NCBI GenBank assembly: GCA_038226665.1
Contig: JBBRQI010000003.1
Span: 114,176-178,175, forward strand
DNA: 64,000 nt
DNA from: SZAS-103 sp038226665
Lineage (GTDB): Bacteria > Pseudomonadota > Gammaproteobacteria > Xanthomonadales > Xanthomonadaceae
Direction: 5' to 3'
The notes beneath the pieces are model-generated. The model was not told the DNA's origin. It saw only the letters and a list, made by a program, of their open reading frames with translations, and searched no databases. Each line of letters begins with the position of its first letter. The first letter of the stretch is position 1. Position numbers and translations under genes: made by a program. Positions 51,811-61,703 of this stretch are shown piece after piece.

Positions 51811-54800
51811 ATGAAGCGGATGCTGATCAATGCCACGCAGGCTGAAGAGCTGCGGGTCGCCATCGTGGATGGCCAGAACCTGTACGACATCGACATCGAA
51901 CAGGCTTCGAAAGAACAGAAGAAGTCGAACATCTACAAGGGCCGCATCACCAGGCTCGAACCTTCCCTCGAAGCGGCCTTCGTCGAATACGGCGGCGAAC
52001 GTCATGGCTTCCTGCCGCTGAAGGAAATTTCCCCTGACTACTTCGCCGAAGGCCTGAATCCCGACAAGGCCGGGATCAAGGAACTGTTGCGCGAAGGCCA
52101 GGAAGTCGTCGTGCAGGTCGACAAGGAAGAGCGAGGCAACAAGGGCGCCGCCCTGACCACGTTCATCTCGCTCGCCGGCCGCTACATGGTGTTGATGCCG
52201 AATTCGCCGAATGCCGGTGGCGTGTCGCGCCGGATCGAGGGCGACGACCGTGCCGCGCTGAAAGAGGCGATGGACGTTCTGCAGATTCCCGAAGACATGG
52301 GCATCATCATCCGCACCGCCGGTGTGGGTCGCGATGCAGAAGAATTGCAGTGGGACCTCGACTACCTCCTGCAGGTGTGGAAGGCGATTACCGATGCCGC
52401 GCTGAGCAAGCCGGCGGCATTCCTGATCTACCAGGAATCGCGGCTCATCATCCGCGCGCTGCGCGATTACATGCGCGCCGATGTCGGCGAGGTGCTGGTC
52501 GACAACGAGGCGATGTATACCGAAGCGCGCGAGTTCATGCAGCAGGTGATGCCCGCGAGCCTGCGCAAGCTCAAGTTGTATTCCGACACGGTTCCACTGT
52601 TCAACCGCTACCAGATCGAATCGCAGATCGAGAATGCCTACGAGCGCCAGGTGCGCCTGCCGTCGGGCGGCTCCATTGTCGTCGACCAGACCGAAGCGTT
52701 GACTGCGATCGACGTCAACTCGGCGCGCGCGACCAAGGGCGGCGACATCGAGGAAACCGCGTTCAATACCAATCTGGAAGCTGCCGAGGAAGTCGCACGG
52801 CAGATGCGCCTGCGCGATCTCGGCGGACTCGTCGTGATCGACTTCATCGACATGGAATCCAACCGCCACCAGCGCGAGGTTGAGAACAAGCTGCAGAACG
52901 CGCTCAAGCACGATCGTGCGCGCGTGCAGATCGGCCGCATCTCGCGCTTCGGCTTGCTGGAAATGTCGCGCCAGCGCCTGCGCCCGAGCCTCGGCGACTC
53001 GAGCCAGATCATTTGCCCGCGCTGCGAAGGCCATGGCCGCATGCGCAGCGTCGAATCGCTGTCGCTGTCGATCCTGCGCCTCGCCGAGGAACAGGCGATG
53101 AAGGAAAACACCGGACAGGTGCTGATCCAGGTGCCACCGGAAATCGCGAACTACCTGTTGAACGAAAAGCGTCGCGCGCTGATCGAGATCGAGCAGCGCC
53201 ACGAGGCGCCGGTGATCATCGTCGCCGACACCCAGATGCAGACGCCGCATTTCGAAGTCACACGCCTGCGCGAAAATGAACTCAGCGAGGAATCTGCACG
53301 CCCGAGCTACCAGCGCGGCACGCCGCGCAAGCTCGCGACGCATGCATTGACCAAGGCAAACCTCAACATTCCCGCACCTGCAGTCACCAAGGTGCAGCCG
53401 GTCGGACCCGCGCCAGTACGCGATGAGGAGTCGGAAGAGCGCGAACCAGTCGCAGCCCGTCCTGCGCAACCTGTCCGCCACGCTCCACCGCCGCCAGTGC
53501 AATACGCCGCGACTCCAGTCGCTACGAGCAAGCGCGCTCCAGGTATTGTCGCGCGCATTCTCGGCATCTTCGGCGCGAAGCCGCAGCCCGAGCCGATCGC
53601 ACCCGCGCCGGTTTCCAACGCACAGTCCCCGCGTCCGCAGCAACAGCAGCGCGATCGCCCGCGCGATGGCCAGCAGCGCGGAAACGAGCGTCGTCCGCAG
53701 CAAAACCAGCAGCGTTCGAATGCGAACAACAACGCGCAGAACCAGAAACCGCAACAACAGCAGCCTCAAAAGCAGGCACAGGCACAGGCTGGCAATCGTC
53801 CGCCGCAGGAACAGCAGCAGCGTCCGAAACAGGAGCAGCAGCCGCGTCCACCGCGCGAGCCACGCGAACCGCGTCCACCACAGGAGCGCAGCGCCGAGCC
53901 GCGTGCGCAGGAACCGCGTCAGCCGAATGCCGCACAACCGCAGCGTGAATCGCGTCCACCTAAGCCTGCCGCCGATCCAGTTGCACCAGCGATCGTCGAT
54001 CCAGCATTGATCACGAGCGCGGCTGAGGCTGTGCCCGCACAGGCAGCCGAGCAAGCCGATAGCGGCGCGCCAGCCGCCGAAGATGCCGCAGGAACAGGCA
54101 GCGCGCGGCGTCGCCGCGGTCGTCGCGGTGGCCGCCGTCGTCGTCGTCCCGAGGATGCTGCAGGTACAGAAGCCTCGGACCAGAGTTCCGACTCGCAATC
54201 CGAAATCGATTTCGACGAAGAGGATGCGTTCGCAACGGAATCCATCGCTGCCGATCCGCCCGCGATCAGCACGATGCCGCGTCCGGCACGTCCGACTGTT
54301 GCAGCGCCATCGGTTCCAGCGTCATCTATTCCAGCGTCATCTATTCCAGCAGCTGCCATGCCTGCACAGATCGCTCCCAGTGCAGCGGTCATCGCGACAG
54401 AGAACGCCAAAACTGCTTCTGCTGCGACGGTTTCTCATGCCGTGCACACAGTTGCGCCACCCGACACCACGGCAACGCCAGGTGCTGCGAACAAGCCCAT
54501 ACCAGCCCCGCTTGTTTCAGCTGACAAGCCCGCTGCCCCAACTCCTGGCGTGCCAACTTCTGCAGCTTCTCCTGCCCCACGTCCGCCGAGTCCATCGCCA
54601 GCAATTCCATACGTGGCTGCGCCGATAAACCCTGCAAGCCCGGTCACCCCGCCTGCCGTAGCACCACAGGCAACGAGCGCGCCGACCCATGCACCGCCGC
54701 CAGCGCCGCAAACGGTAGCACCTGCCGCGCCTGCGATTTCGGTCGCACCTTCCGTCGCGGTAACGCCTGTTGCGAAAACCGCGGTGCCAGTCGCTACGAC

Positions 54801-55296
54801 TGCGGCAGCACCGGCGACTGTTTCAGCGCCGACAGCTGCACCGATTCTTCCAGGCGCGCTACAACAAGTAGCGACATCGGTGCCTGCCGCTGCGACTGCG
54901 CCGACAGCACCAACCACCCCCGTAGCAGTAGCTCCTGTAGCGGCAATGCTTGTGTCCGCTCCGGCGCGACCGACAGCGCCGCAACATCCAGCACCTGCAT
55001 CGCCGTCCGCGCCGATCCGATTGAGCGACGCGATCAGTGCGTCCATCATTCAGTCCACGCAGACATCGATCGTCAAGCCGTTGCCGCCGAGGCCCGTTGC
55101 AACACCTTCGCCGAGCGTTCAACAAGATGGATCGATGAACGCTGCTGCTCCAACGCCAGCGCGCGTGGTTGCGACGCCGGCACCGGCTGCGCCCGTGGCT
55201 GCACAGCCAACCGTGCCAGCGCGCGTGCCGACACAGATGCCATTGCCACCGTCGACTGATTCCGAACGCGTGCTGGACAGCGACAACCCAGCCTGA
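51811..55296 (+). CDS. rne: Ribonuclease E
   Basis: 1161 residues. The catalytic half (about 1-510) has the S1 domain (KSNIYKGRITRLEPSLEAAFV), metal-binding aspartates in TAIDVNSARAT and VVIDFIDME, and the zinc link CPRCEGHG. The C-terminal half is disordered: a Gln/Pro/Arg-rich stretch (about 600-730), an arginine-rich RNA-binding block near residues 766-781 and an Ala/Pro/Thr-rich tail of about 330 residues that contains a 15-nt tandem repeat (SSIPA). RNase E starts mRNA decay and processes rRNA and tRNA; the tail scaffolds the degradosome. The tail is low in complexity, so its end is the least certain part. Confidence 0.96.
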   Translation: MKRMLINATQAEELRVAIVDGQNLYDIDIEQASKEQKKSNIYKGRITRLEPSLEAAFVEYGGERHGFLPLKEISPDYFAEGLNPDKAGIKELLREGQEVVVQVDKEERGNKGAALTTFISLAGRYMVLMPNSPNAGGVSRRIEGDDRAALKEAMDVLQIPEDMGIIIRTAGVGRDAEELQWDLDYLLQVWKAITDAALSKPAAFLIYQESRLIIRALRDYMRADVGEVLVDNEAMYTEAREFMQQVMPASLRKLKLYSDTVPLFNRYQIESQIENAYERQVRLPSGGSIVVDQTEALTAIDVNSARATKGGDIEETAFNTNLEAAEEVARQMRLRDLGGLVVIDFIDMESNRHQREVENKLQNALKHDRARVQIGRISRFGLLEMSRQRLRPSLGDSSQIICPRCEGHGRMRSVESLSLSILRLAEEQAMKENTGQVLIQVPPEIANYLLNEKRRALIEIEQRHEAPVIIVADTQMQTPHFEVTRLRENELSEESARPSYQRGTPRKLATHALTKANLNIPAPAVTKVQPVGPAPVRDEESEEREPVAARPAQPVRHAPPPPVQYAATPVATSKRAPGIVARILGIFGAKPQPEPIAPAPVSNAQSPRPQQQQRDRPRDGQQRGNERRPQQNQQRSNANNNAQNQKPQQQQPQKQAQAQAGNRPPQEQQQRPKQEQQPRPPREPREPRPPQERSAEPRAQEPRQPNAAQPQRESRPPKPAADPVAPAIVDPALITSAAEAVPAQAAEQADSGAPAAEDAAGTGSARRRRGRRGGRRRRRPEDAAGTEASDQSSDSQSEIDFDEEDAFATESIAADPPAISTMPRPARPTVAAPSVPASSIPASSIPAAAMPAQIAPSAAVIATENAKTASAATVSHAVHTVAPPDTTATPGAANKPIPAPLVSADKPAAPTPGVPTSAASPAPRPPSPSPAIPYVAAPINPASPVTPPAVAPQATSAPTHAPPPAPQTVAPAAPAISVAPSVAVTPVAKTAVPVATTAAAPATVSAPTAAPILPGALQQVATSVPAAATAPTAPTTPVAVAPVAAMLVSAPARPTAPQHPAPASPSAPIRLSDAISASIIQSTQTSIVKPLPPRPVATPSPSVQQDGSMNAAAPTPARVVATPAPAAPVAAQPTVPARVPTQMPLPPSTDSERVLDSDNPA

Positions 55297-55466
55297 TTGC
55301 GGCACGAATCGATTTGCTGCAGATACGGGGCGTCCATGTGCCGCCCATTTTGATGTGCAGGCCGAAAATCGCTCCTGCATTATCGGCATTACCGCCATCC
55401 CTGGCGCTCAGATGCACGAATGCCGCGGGCGCATGGATGCGCAAGAGGGGCGGTTCGCGTGACGGG

Positions 55467-56102
55467 CTAATGCGGTTGCACGAGTCCGTACTGCGATGCG
55501 AGGCGCGACAATGCGATCGCGTCGCGCACATCAAGCTTGTCGAAAGCGCGGTACTTGTGGGTCGCGACTGTCTTCGGACTCAGGCTCAATTGTTTGGCGA
55601 TGACTTCCATGCGCAAGCCCTGGCATAGCAGCATCGCGATCTCGAGCTCACGCGGCGACAGTGCGTCGAACGGCGACGACTCGCCGTTCAACGCGCCCAG
55701 TGCCATCTTTTGCGCCATTGCGCTGCCGAGATAGCGCTTGCCGAGCGCGACGGCCCGCACCGCGCGCAGCAATTCTTCGGCGGCACAACCCTTGCCGATA
55801 TAGCCGCTCGCGCCGGCATCGAGCAGGCGTTTCGGCATTGGCCCGTCTTCCTGCACGGTGCAAATGATCACCCGTGTGCCGGAGTCGCCACGCACGATGC
55901 GTTCGGTAATCTCCAGACCACTCACGCCGGGAAGATGCAGGTCGCAGAGCACGACATCCGGCTTGAGTTTGCGGATCAGCGGCAAGCCTTCCTCGCCGGA
56001 GGCCGCTTCGCCGACGACATCGATGTCGGTCTCGTTTGACAGGATCAATCGAAACCCCGTGCGCACCAGCGCATGGTCGTCGAGCACAAACACACGAATC
56101 AT
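55467..56102 (-). CDS. GacA/UvrY-type response regulator (NarL/LuxR family)
   Basis: 211 residues from ATG 56100-56102; the longer frame adds 38 residues without similarity. Receiver domain with acidic Asp8-Asp9 and phospho-acceptor Asp54 (LCDLHLPG). The LuxR-type helix-turn-helix contains LSPRELEIAMLLCQGL and SPKTVATHKYRAFDKL, close to the GacA/UvrY/SirA signature. Those proteins drive transcription of CsrA-binding small RNAs. No sensor kinase is adjacent, as is common for GacA. The uvrC gene, often next to uvrY, is absent here. Confidence 0.88.
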   Translation of the reverse strand: MIRVFVLDDHALVRTGFRLILSNETDIDVVGEAASGEEGLPLIRKLKPDVVLCDLHLPGVSGLEITERIVRGDSGTRVIICTVQEDGPMPKRLLDAGASGYIGKGCAAEELLRAVRAVALGKRYLGSAMAQKMALGALNGESSPFDALSPRELEIAMLLCQGLRMEVIAKQLSLSPKTVATHKYRAFDKLDVRDAIALSRLASQYGLVQPH

Positions 56103-56216
56103 CGGTCGCTCCCCACAGCGGTCGAATCGGACTATCGCCGACTTGAGCCTACGCTGGAGATTCGTACAAAGGCAATGGGCGCGTGCCGCTCCCTTGAAAC
56201 GCCGCGCTCCATGCAA

Positions 56217-56747
56217 TCAGGATGCCGGCGGGGCCGTGCGATCGGGGATCGATTTTTCCGCCGCATCGACAGCGGCCTTGCGCGCGCACAACTCGTCGAT
56301 CAGCCGTTGCAGGAATGCATCCTGTGCTGCGAGATGCTGCTGGATCTGCAAGGCTTCGTGCAGCACGGCTTCGGCATCGTTGTAGGTATCGATCGCGCGC
56401 TTGTCGGTCGCCTCGCCCGCGATCTTCTGCCCGACCATGATGATCGACAGCAGCACCAGCTGGATGAAGGTCTGCGCGATCCATTGGATCAGTTGCGGCG
56501 TTCCGGCGTGAATCGCGTCGGGAAGGCTGACCAGGGCCAGGGCCGCGAAAATGTAGGCGCACCACATCGTGCCGACCGCATCGGTGATCTTGACGCCGAG
56601 GAACGTATTGAATCGGCCGATCGGGCCCGGCGGCTTGGTCGCGTCGGAGGCAGGCTGCGGCGGGTTTTTCTTGCGGTGCGCGATATGCGGATGCGGGATG
56701 TGCGTAAAAATATCGTTTAACAAATGGTGCTCGTGCTTGAGTGCCAT
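56217..56747 (-). CDS. Small membrane protein, DUF1003-like
   Basis: 176 residues. A His/Pro-rich cytoplasmic start (HEHHLLNDIFTHIPHPHIAH) is followed by two membrane helices (about 60-80 and 90-108) with ITDAVGTMWCAYIF and LLSIIMVGQKIAGEATDKRA. A helical tail ends the chain. The IIMVGQ...D+RA segment resembles DUF1003-type proteins found across bacteria. Function unknown. It stands between the response regulator and the phosphoesterase, 114 nt from the former. Confidence 0.6.
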   Translation of the reverse strand: MALKHEHHLLNDIFTHIPHPHIAHRKKNPPQPASDATKPPGPIGRFNTFLGVKITDAVGTMWCAYIFAALALVSLPDAIHAGTPQLIQWIAQTFIQLVLLSIIMVGQKIAGEATDKRAIDTYNDAEAVLHEALQIQQHLAAQDAFLQRLIDELCARKAAVDAAEKSIPDRTAPPAS

Positions 56748-56845
56748 GTTCGGTTACTCCCGGAGTGTTGGAACTCGATGATTGTTGCCGGATGGGCACA
56801 CTGCTGTACCGGCTTGACTATCAGATGCACGGTTAAGGCCGGCTT

Positions 56846-58465
56846 TCAACGCGGCTGTCCGGTGGTTTCGGAAAGAATCAACTGGCCGGAATTTTGAGCA
56901 TCCGGAGGATTGCGGAAATCGGGATTGCGGAAATCGAACATGCCATCGATCGGGTTGGCGAGCGCATCGAACGAACCCTGCCCGATGCGCCGGCCTTGCA
57001 GCCAGTTATCCTCGACAAAACGGATGATCGAGGTCTGGTCGGTCACGCTGTGATCGACGAAATTGCGGCGCGCCCACGGCGACACCACCAGCAACGGCAA
57101 GCGCGGGCCGTAACCGCAACGCCCCTGCGCGTACTTGGTTTTGGATGCAACCCCGGGTAATGCCGTAGTGCCGTCGCCGCAGGCATGCAAGCCCGTTAAT
57201 GCGTCTTCCCTGCTGCTGGACTGGTTCACGATCGGCGGCATCTGGTGGTCGTACCAGCCGTCGGAATCGTCCCAGGAAATGATCACTGCCGTGTCCTTCC
57301 ATTGCGGACTTTCCTGCAGGAAGTTGATCACGTGGACGAGGAACGCCTGCTCGTCGAGCGGTGTCGAATAACCGGCGTGGCCATTCTGGGCACCCGTCGC
57401 CTTGAGGAACGACACCGCCGGATAGTTTCCAGCGCGCACCGCGCGATAGAAATCCTCGAGGTCGTACTGGTGGTTCGCCGGATCGCCGCCATGCCCGATC
57501 GCCGCGATCGATGCTGGCCGCGCGTGGGTTGGATTCGCAGTCGAGGCGTAATACTGGAATGGCTCGTGGTGCGGAACGTAGTCACCCTTGGGCTTGCCGG
57601 TCACCGCCGATGGCGAACTGCGTTTGCAACCGCTGGTTCGGTTCGCATTGGTGGCCGTCAGGTCGAAGCCGCCCTGGAACCAGCCCCAGCTGATATGGGC
57701 ATCGTTGAGCAGGTCGCCGATGTTGCGTCCCTGCATCGCCACCTGTGCGCCCTTCGAGCAGACATCGTGCAAGGGATTGGGATCACCGATGAGCGTGCTG
57801 CCCGCGTTGCCGTCGTCGACGTAGTCGTCGGCCGCGAGATTCGCATTCGCGGCGATGCCGTTGGTCTGCCCGGACACCAGATTCAGGGCGCCGACGGTCG
57901 ATGGGCCGAACGTCGTGCCGTACGAGTTGTCGCTCATCGCAAAACGTTGTGCGTAGTTCCACAACGCGGTCACGGTGTTGCCATCGTAGTAACCCATCAC
58001 GAGGCCTTTGGTCGTCGTCGGATCCGCCGCATTTTCATTGCCCGGGTTGCGCTCGCCAACCGACATCGGAAACTGATCCATCAGGCCGGCGTGGAACGCG
58101 GACTGTTCAGGGCCATAGTCGTGGTCCTGGTCGGCAGTCGCAGCCTGCGAGCGATCCAGCCGGAACGGATTGACTGCGCCCACGCCGTTCCGGGGGTTCA
58201 TGCGATTGGGATTGTTGGTCAGCAGCGTGCCGCGCAGCCCATTGACTGTCGGCGTGCCGGGCGTCGCATGGAAAGCCGGCTCATTCGGCGGATTGGCGGC
58301 ATCCGGGTAAGTTGCGAAGTAATGATCGAACGAGACGTTTTCCTGGAAGATCACCACCAGATGCCTGATCGGCATTGCTGGAGCCGACGCCGGTGCCGCA
58401 GCAGCGGTCACAGTGGCGATTACGGCAGCGATCAAGGCACATGTCAGGATGCGGCGATGGATCAT
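56846..58465 (-). CDS. Exported phosphoesterase of the AcpA / phospholipase C family
   Basis: 539 residues from ATG 58463-58465; the longer frame begins at a GTG without a ribosome-binding site. Signal peptide to about residue 27. The family signature HLVVIFQENVSFDHYFATYP (about 34-53) is at the start of the alkaline-phosphatase-like fold, and further metal-site segments (SWDDSDGWYDHQMPP, RLPLLVVSPWA) follow. Relatives are acid phosphatases and phospholipases C that act outside the cytoplasm. Substrate not determinable. Alone in its transcription unit, as far as visible. Confidence 0.88.
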   Translation of the reverse strand: MIHRRILTCALIAAVIATVTAAAAPASAPAMPIRHLVVIFQENVSFDHYFATYPDAANPPNEPAFHATPGTPTVNGLRGTLLTNNPNRMNPRNGVGAVNPFRLDRSQAATADQDHDYGPEQSAFHAGLMDQFPMSVGERNPGNENAADPTTTKGLVMGYYDGNTVTALWNYAQRFAMSDNSYGTTFGPSTVGALNLVSGQTNGIAANANLAADDYVDDGNAGSTLIGDPNPLHDVCSKGAQVAMQGRNIGDLLNDAHISWGWFQGGFDLTATNANRTSGCKRSSPSAVTGKPKGDYVPHHEPFQYYASTANPTHARPASIAAIGHGGDPANHQYDLEDFYRAVRAGNYPAVSFLKATGAQNGHAGYSTPLDEQAFLVHVINFLQESPQWKDTAVIISWDDSDGWYDHQMPPIVNQSSSREDALTGLHACGDGTTALPGVASKTKYAQGRCGYGPRLPLLVVSPWARRNFVDHSVTDQTSIIRFVEDNWLQGRRIGQGSFDALANPIDGMFDFRNPDFRNPPDAQNSGQLILSETTGQPR

Positions 58466-58534
58466 CGAATGGCTCCACTGAAGGTGGGAAAAGCTTGTAT
58501 CTGCGCGCCGCGATACCACGCACCTTCACGGTAA

Positions 58535-58561
58535 AAACCGGCCTTCAATCTACGCCGGTTT
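58535..58561. repeat. Inverted repeat upstream of the phosphoesterase gene
   Basis: AAACCGGC (58535-58542) and GCCGGTTT (58554-58561) pair around an 11-nt loop in the 157-nt gap between the divergent phosphoesterase and small-protein genes. On the minus strand it ends in a T-run, so it could be a terminator or an operator. Confidence 0.5.
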
Positions 58562-58622
58562 CATTGCAGTGCCGCAAGTGCTTACAATGCCCAACCAACC
58601 GACCACTGGACAACCCTGAGCC

Positions 58623-58928
58623 ATGAACGAACCGACGCTTGAAGAACTCCTGTCGAACGTCTTGCGCGACACCGGTTGGATCATGGCTGGCGGCTCCGCG
58701 CAATTCCGTCAGGGTGCGCTGTCGGAACTGCAATCGAGCCTGCGCCTCGTGCGCCAGCACGCGGGCAACGAACGCGTCCTGAACGCAGTCAAGGTGCTCT
58801 CCGAAAAAGCCACGCAGGTGGCAGCAAGCAGTACCAACGACACCGACACCATCATGGCCTTGCGACGCATGCTTGAGGAATTCGAGCAGTCGATGAAGGC
58901 TTATCTGGCGACCGCGAAGAAGCGCTGA
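58623..58928 (+). CDS. Small helical protein, unknown function
   Basis: 101 residues, predicted mostly helical (LEELLSNVLRDTGWIM...ALSELQSSLRLVRQHAG...MALRRMLEEFEQSMKAYL). No signal peptide, membrane helix or known motif. A TACAAT box lies 34 nt upstream. It is convergent with the diguanylate cyclase gene, 63 nt apart. Coding character is good, but I do not recognise the family. Confidence 0.6.
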   Translation: MNEPTLEELLSNVLRDTGWIMAGGSAQFRQGALSELQSSLRLVRQHAGNERVLNAVKVLSEKATQVAASSTNDTDTIMALRRMLEEFEQSMKAYLATAKKR

Positions 58929-58991
58929 GACCGTCCCCGCCCGCCATCCGGGAAGCTCGACCCGCAATCGTGGACTAACGCGGGGCGATGC

Positions 58992-61463
58992 CTAGCTGGT
59001 TGCGCCGTCGTGGACGGCATAGCCATTGCGCCCGGCATCCTTGGCACGGTACATCGCGTCATCCGCGCATTTGAGCAGCGTCGCCGCATCCGCACCATCG
59101 CGTGGAAACGCACTGATGCCGATGCTGACCGTTACCGCGATCGATTGTCCTTCCAGCTGCATCGGCTGCGCCACCTGTGCGATCAGCTTGCGCGCAACGG
59201 TCGCCGCACCATCCGGATAGCCGATGTTGGGCAGCACCAGGACGAACTCGTCCCCGCCGAGCCGCGCGACAGTGTCGCTGGGGCGCACGCAGTCGCGCAA
59301 ACGCACGGCAACTTCCTTGAGCAGCTGGTCGCCAGCCGCGTGGCCGAGGTCGTCGTTGACCTGCTTGAACCGGTCAAGGTCGAGCAACGCCAGCCCGACT
59401 GTGTCGTTGCGTTGCCGCGCGTTCGCGATCGCCTCGGCAAGCGCCTGCTCGAAACCCGCGCGGTTGGCCAGATCGGTCAACGGATCATGGAACGCCTGAT
59501 GACGCATCTGGTCGGCAGCGGATCGCTCGGCAGTGATGTCTCGCATGGTCAATCCAACGCCGTCGCCAACTTTCACCAATTGCATGTGGTACCAGTGCAT
59601 CTGCCGCACGACAGCACTGCGCTCGATCACCGCAGGTTCGCCGCTTTCGACTACGCGTACGCAAGCAGCAAGCATCCCGTCCGTGCGCAGGTCCGGAAAC
59701 AACTCGCACATTCCATGACCAAGCACCTCTGCGCGCGATCGCGCAACAACCTGCTCGGCGCCCGCGTTGAGCAGCGTGTAACGCAAGTCGTGGACCGCGC
59801 CGCCCGCATCGCGCATGCATTCGAGGATGAAGAACGCATCGAGGTTGCTCTCGACAGCTGCCTCGAAGCGGGCGCTGCTGGCGCGCGCCTGCGCTCGTGA
59901 GTCTTCCAGCGCGAGCAGCAGCGGTCGCAAGCGCCGCCGCATCAGTACCAACCCAGCCAGCAGCAATGCCGCGAGGAAAATCATGATGCGCTCGAATCGC
60001 TCCCGGATCGGCGCGTAGATTTCCTCGATGTCCCGCTTCACGACCAGACCCATTCCGGTGTCGCCGATCGGGCCGTACGCAGCCATGACGCGGTGCTGGC
60101 GATAATCGAGCGCGATGATGGAACCGGTCTTGCCGCGTAACGCATAGTCCATCGGCAACGGCTGCCCACCCACGATGCGGGGGCTGTCGAATGGTTGCGG
60201 ACGGCTGCGTAGTGGAAAGCAATGCATCGTGATTGCGTCTGCCCCGCATACCGCCATTTCGCTGGTGTCGCCGAGCCGATTGGTCGCGGCGCTCATCACG
60301 CCCAGCGTTGGCAGCGGTTGTTCGGTGATCATGGTGCCGACGATGCCCGCGCCGTCGCGTACAGGCAGCGCGCGCCGCAACACGTAGCCCTCCTTCCATA
60401 GCAACCAGCCCGGATCACTGCCTTGCAGTGGAACCATCAATGCAGGCTTGATCGGCGCGCCATCAAGTTGCCAGCGTTGGCCAGCCATGTCGACGCTGAC
60501 CGATGAAAACCCGTTCGCGCGCAGCCGACCTGCGCGGGCGCGCAACGCATCCAGCACGGCTGGATCCTGTGATGCGCGCGTCAAAGCACGCAACTGCGCT
60601 GCCAGTTCATCATCGTCGCTGGCGATTTGTGCACGACCGTCACTGTGCTGGACGGATTGATCGAACAGGACGATGCGATCGACAGTCGCCTGCATCAAGC
60701 CCGCACGTGCCTGCCGTTCCACCTCGCTTTGCAGCAAGGCGAATCCGCCGATGCCCGCGCTTGCAGCGACCAACAGCAACAGCAAAGTTGCCGCGCGATA
60801 GACGGCTGCGACTTCCCCGCCCTCGACCGTCGTCGACGTTGTCGCAAGCGCCGGCACGAGGTTCCACAGTCCGATGCCAAGCACCAACATTCCCACACCG
60901 GTGTGGATGGCCATGCGCACCACACCGCTCCAGCTGTACAGGTATTCAAGTTGCAGCGAGTAGCCAATGACACCGAGCAAGCCAATTGCGAGCATTCCGA
61001 CCGCCGCACTTTGCACCCAAGCGGCAACGCGTTCGCGCCGACGACACACCAGTGCAAGCAGTCCCGTTCCAAACAACAGGAAACACAAAGCCGTGTTGGG
61101 AGCCATCCGTCCCGGATGCGGGTAGCCCGGTTGCAGCGTGCGATGCAGTTCGGGCAGTGAAAGTGCCGGGCTGATATCGAAGACCAACACGCACAATTCT
61201 TCAATCGCCAGCAACACGCACAACCCACCGATCAGCATCGCGGCCCGCTCGCCCCAGCGACTGCGCATCACTGCCGAGAAGAGTCCGATGCCGCTGAGTA
61301 GGAAGCCAACCGCGGTATTCACCACCATCGGCGTCCAGCCCGGACGGATCTGCACGAGCGCCGGGTGGCCGGACACCCAACCCGTCAGCGTCATCGCGCC
61401 GAGCGCAAACGCGAAGGCGGCGCACAGACGCGTAATCGGAATGTGGCTATTGGTCGAATTCAC
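58992..61463 (-). CDS. Membrane diguanylate cyclase with PAS-like domain
   Basis: 823 residues. About seven N-terminal membrane helices (residues 10-205) resemble a MASE-type sensor. A CHASE/Cache-like periplasmic domain (about 235-490) follows, then another helix (AALLLAGLVLM), a PAS-like domain (ARFEAAVESNLDAFFILE...) and a C-terminal GGDEF domain. The active site reads GGDEF, with a product-inhibition site RPSD five residues upstream, so the enzyme should make cyclic di-GMP and be feedback controlled. No EAL domain. The signal sensed is unknown. Confidence 0.9.
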   Translation of the reverse strand: MNSTNSHIPITRLCAAFAFALGAMTLTGWVSGHPALVQIRPGWTPMVVNTAVGFLLSGIGLFSAVMRSRWGERAAMLIGGLCVLLAIEELCVLVFDISPALSLPELHRTLQPGYPHPGRMAPNTALCFLLFGTGLLALVCRRRERVAAWVQSAAVGMLAIGLLGVIGYSLQLEYLYSWSGVVRMAIHTGVGMLVLGIGLWNLVPALATTSTTVEGGEVAAVYRAATLLLLLVAASAGIGGFALLQSEVERQARAGLMQATVDRIVLFDQSVQHSDGRAQIASDDDELAAQLRALTRASQDPAVLDALRARAGRLRANGFSSVSVDMAGQRWQLDGAPIKPALMVPLQGSDPGWLLWKEGYVLRRALPVRDGAGIVGTMITEQPLPTLGVMSAATNRLGDTSEMAVCGADAITMHCFPLRSRPQPFDSPRIVGGQPLPMDYALRGKTGSIIALDYRQHRVMAAYGPIGDTGMGLVVKRDIEEIYAPIRERFERIMIFLAALLLAGLVLMRRRLRPLLLALEDSRAQARASSARFEAAVESNLDAFFILECMRDAGGAVHDLRYTLLNAGAEQVVARSRAEVLGHGMCELFPDLRTDGMLAACVRVVESGEPAVIERSAVVRQMHWYHMQLVKVGDGVGLTMRDITAERSAADQMRHQAFHDPLTDLANRAGFEQALAEAIANARQRNDTVGLALLDLDRFKQVNDDLGHAAGDQLLKEVAVRLRDCVRPSDTVARLGGDEFVLVLPNIGYPDGAATVARKLIAQVAQPMQLEGQSIAVTVSIGISAFPRDGADAATLLKCADDAMYRAKDAGRNGYAVHDGATS

Positions 61464-61651
61464 GCCCGGGTCGGATGATGGCTTGGGACATACCTTGCCA
61501 TATCTTCATTGCCGATAACATGAATTGGCGGAGAGAGTGTCATCCCAACCATCGTTTTTTGTCGTCCATCGTAGTCTAGACAACCTAAGCTGAAAGCCAT
61601 GTATAGCAAGCGTTTCAGCCACATACAGTCTGTTGTAGTCCATATCGATTT

Positions 61652-61677
61652 CCCTACAACCGGAGTATAATGTAGGG
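61652..61677. promoter_or_regulatory. Integrase promoter with inverted repeat
   Basis: CCCTACA (61652-61658) and TGTAGGG (61671-61677) form a perfect 7-bp inverted repeat overlapping a consensus -10 TATAAT (61666-61671), 33 nt before the integrase start. GTAGGG recurs at 61684-61689. These may be integrase arm-type sites or a repressor operator. The end of the element (attL) should lie between 61464 and 61651, but I cannot identify its core. Confidence 0.5.
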
Positions 61678-61703
61678 AACGACGTAGGGGACAACTCCGG
61701 GCC

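Noticed and set aside
53600..53920. Gln/Arg/Pro-rich stretch of rne considered as a frameshift
   Set aside because: The frame stays open and ends properly at 55296, and such low-complexity regions are normal for the RNase E scaffold half.
51514..54198. 894-codon minus-strand frame opposite rne
   Set aside because: Composition (runs of Leu, Arg, Cys) reflects the reverse complement of the Gln/Pro-rich RNase E tail; no domain is recognisable.
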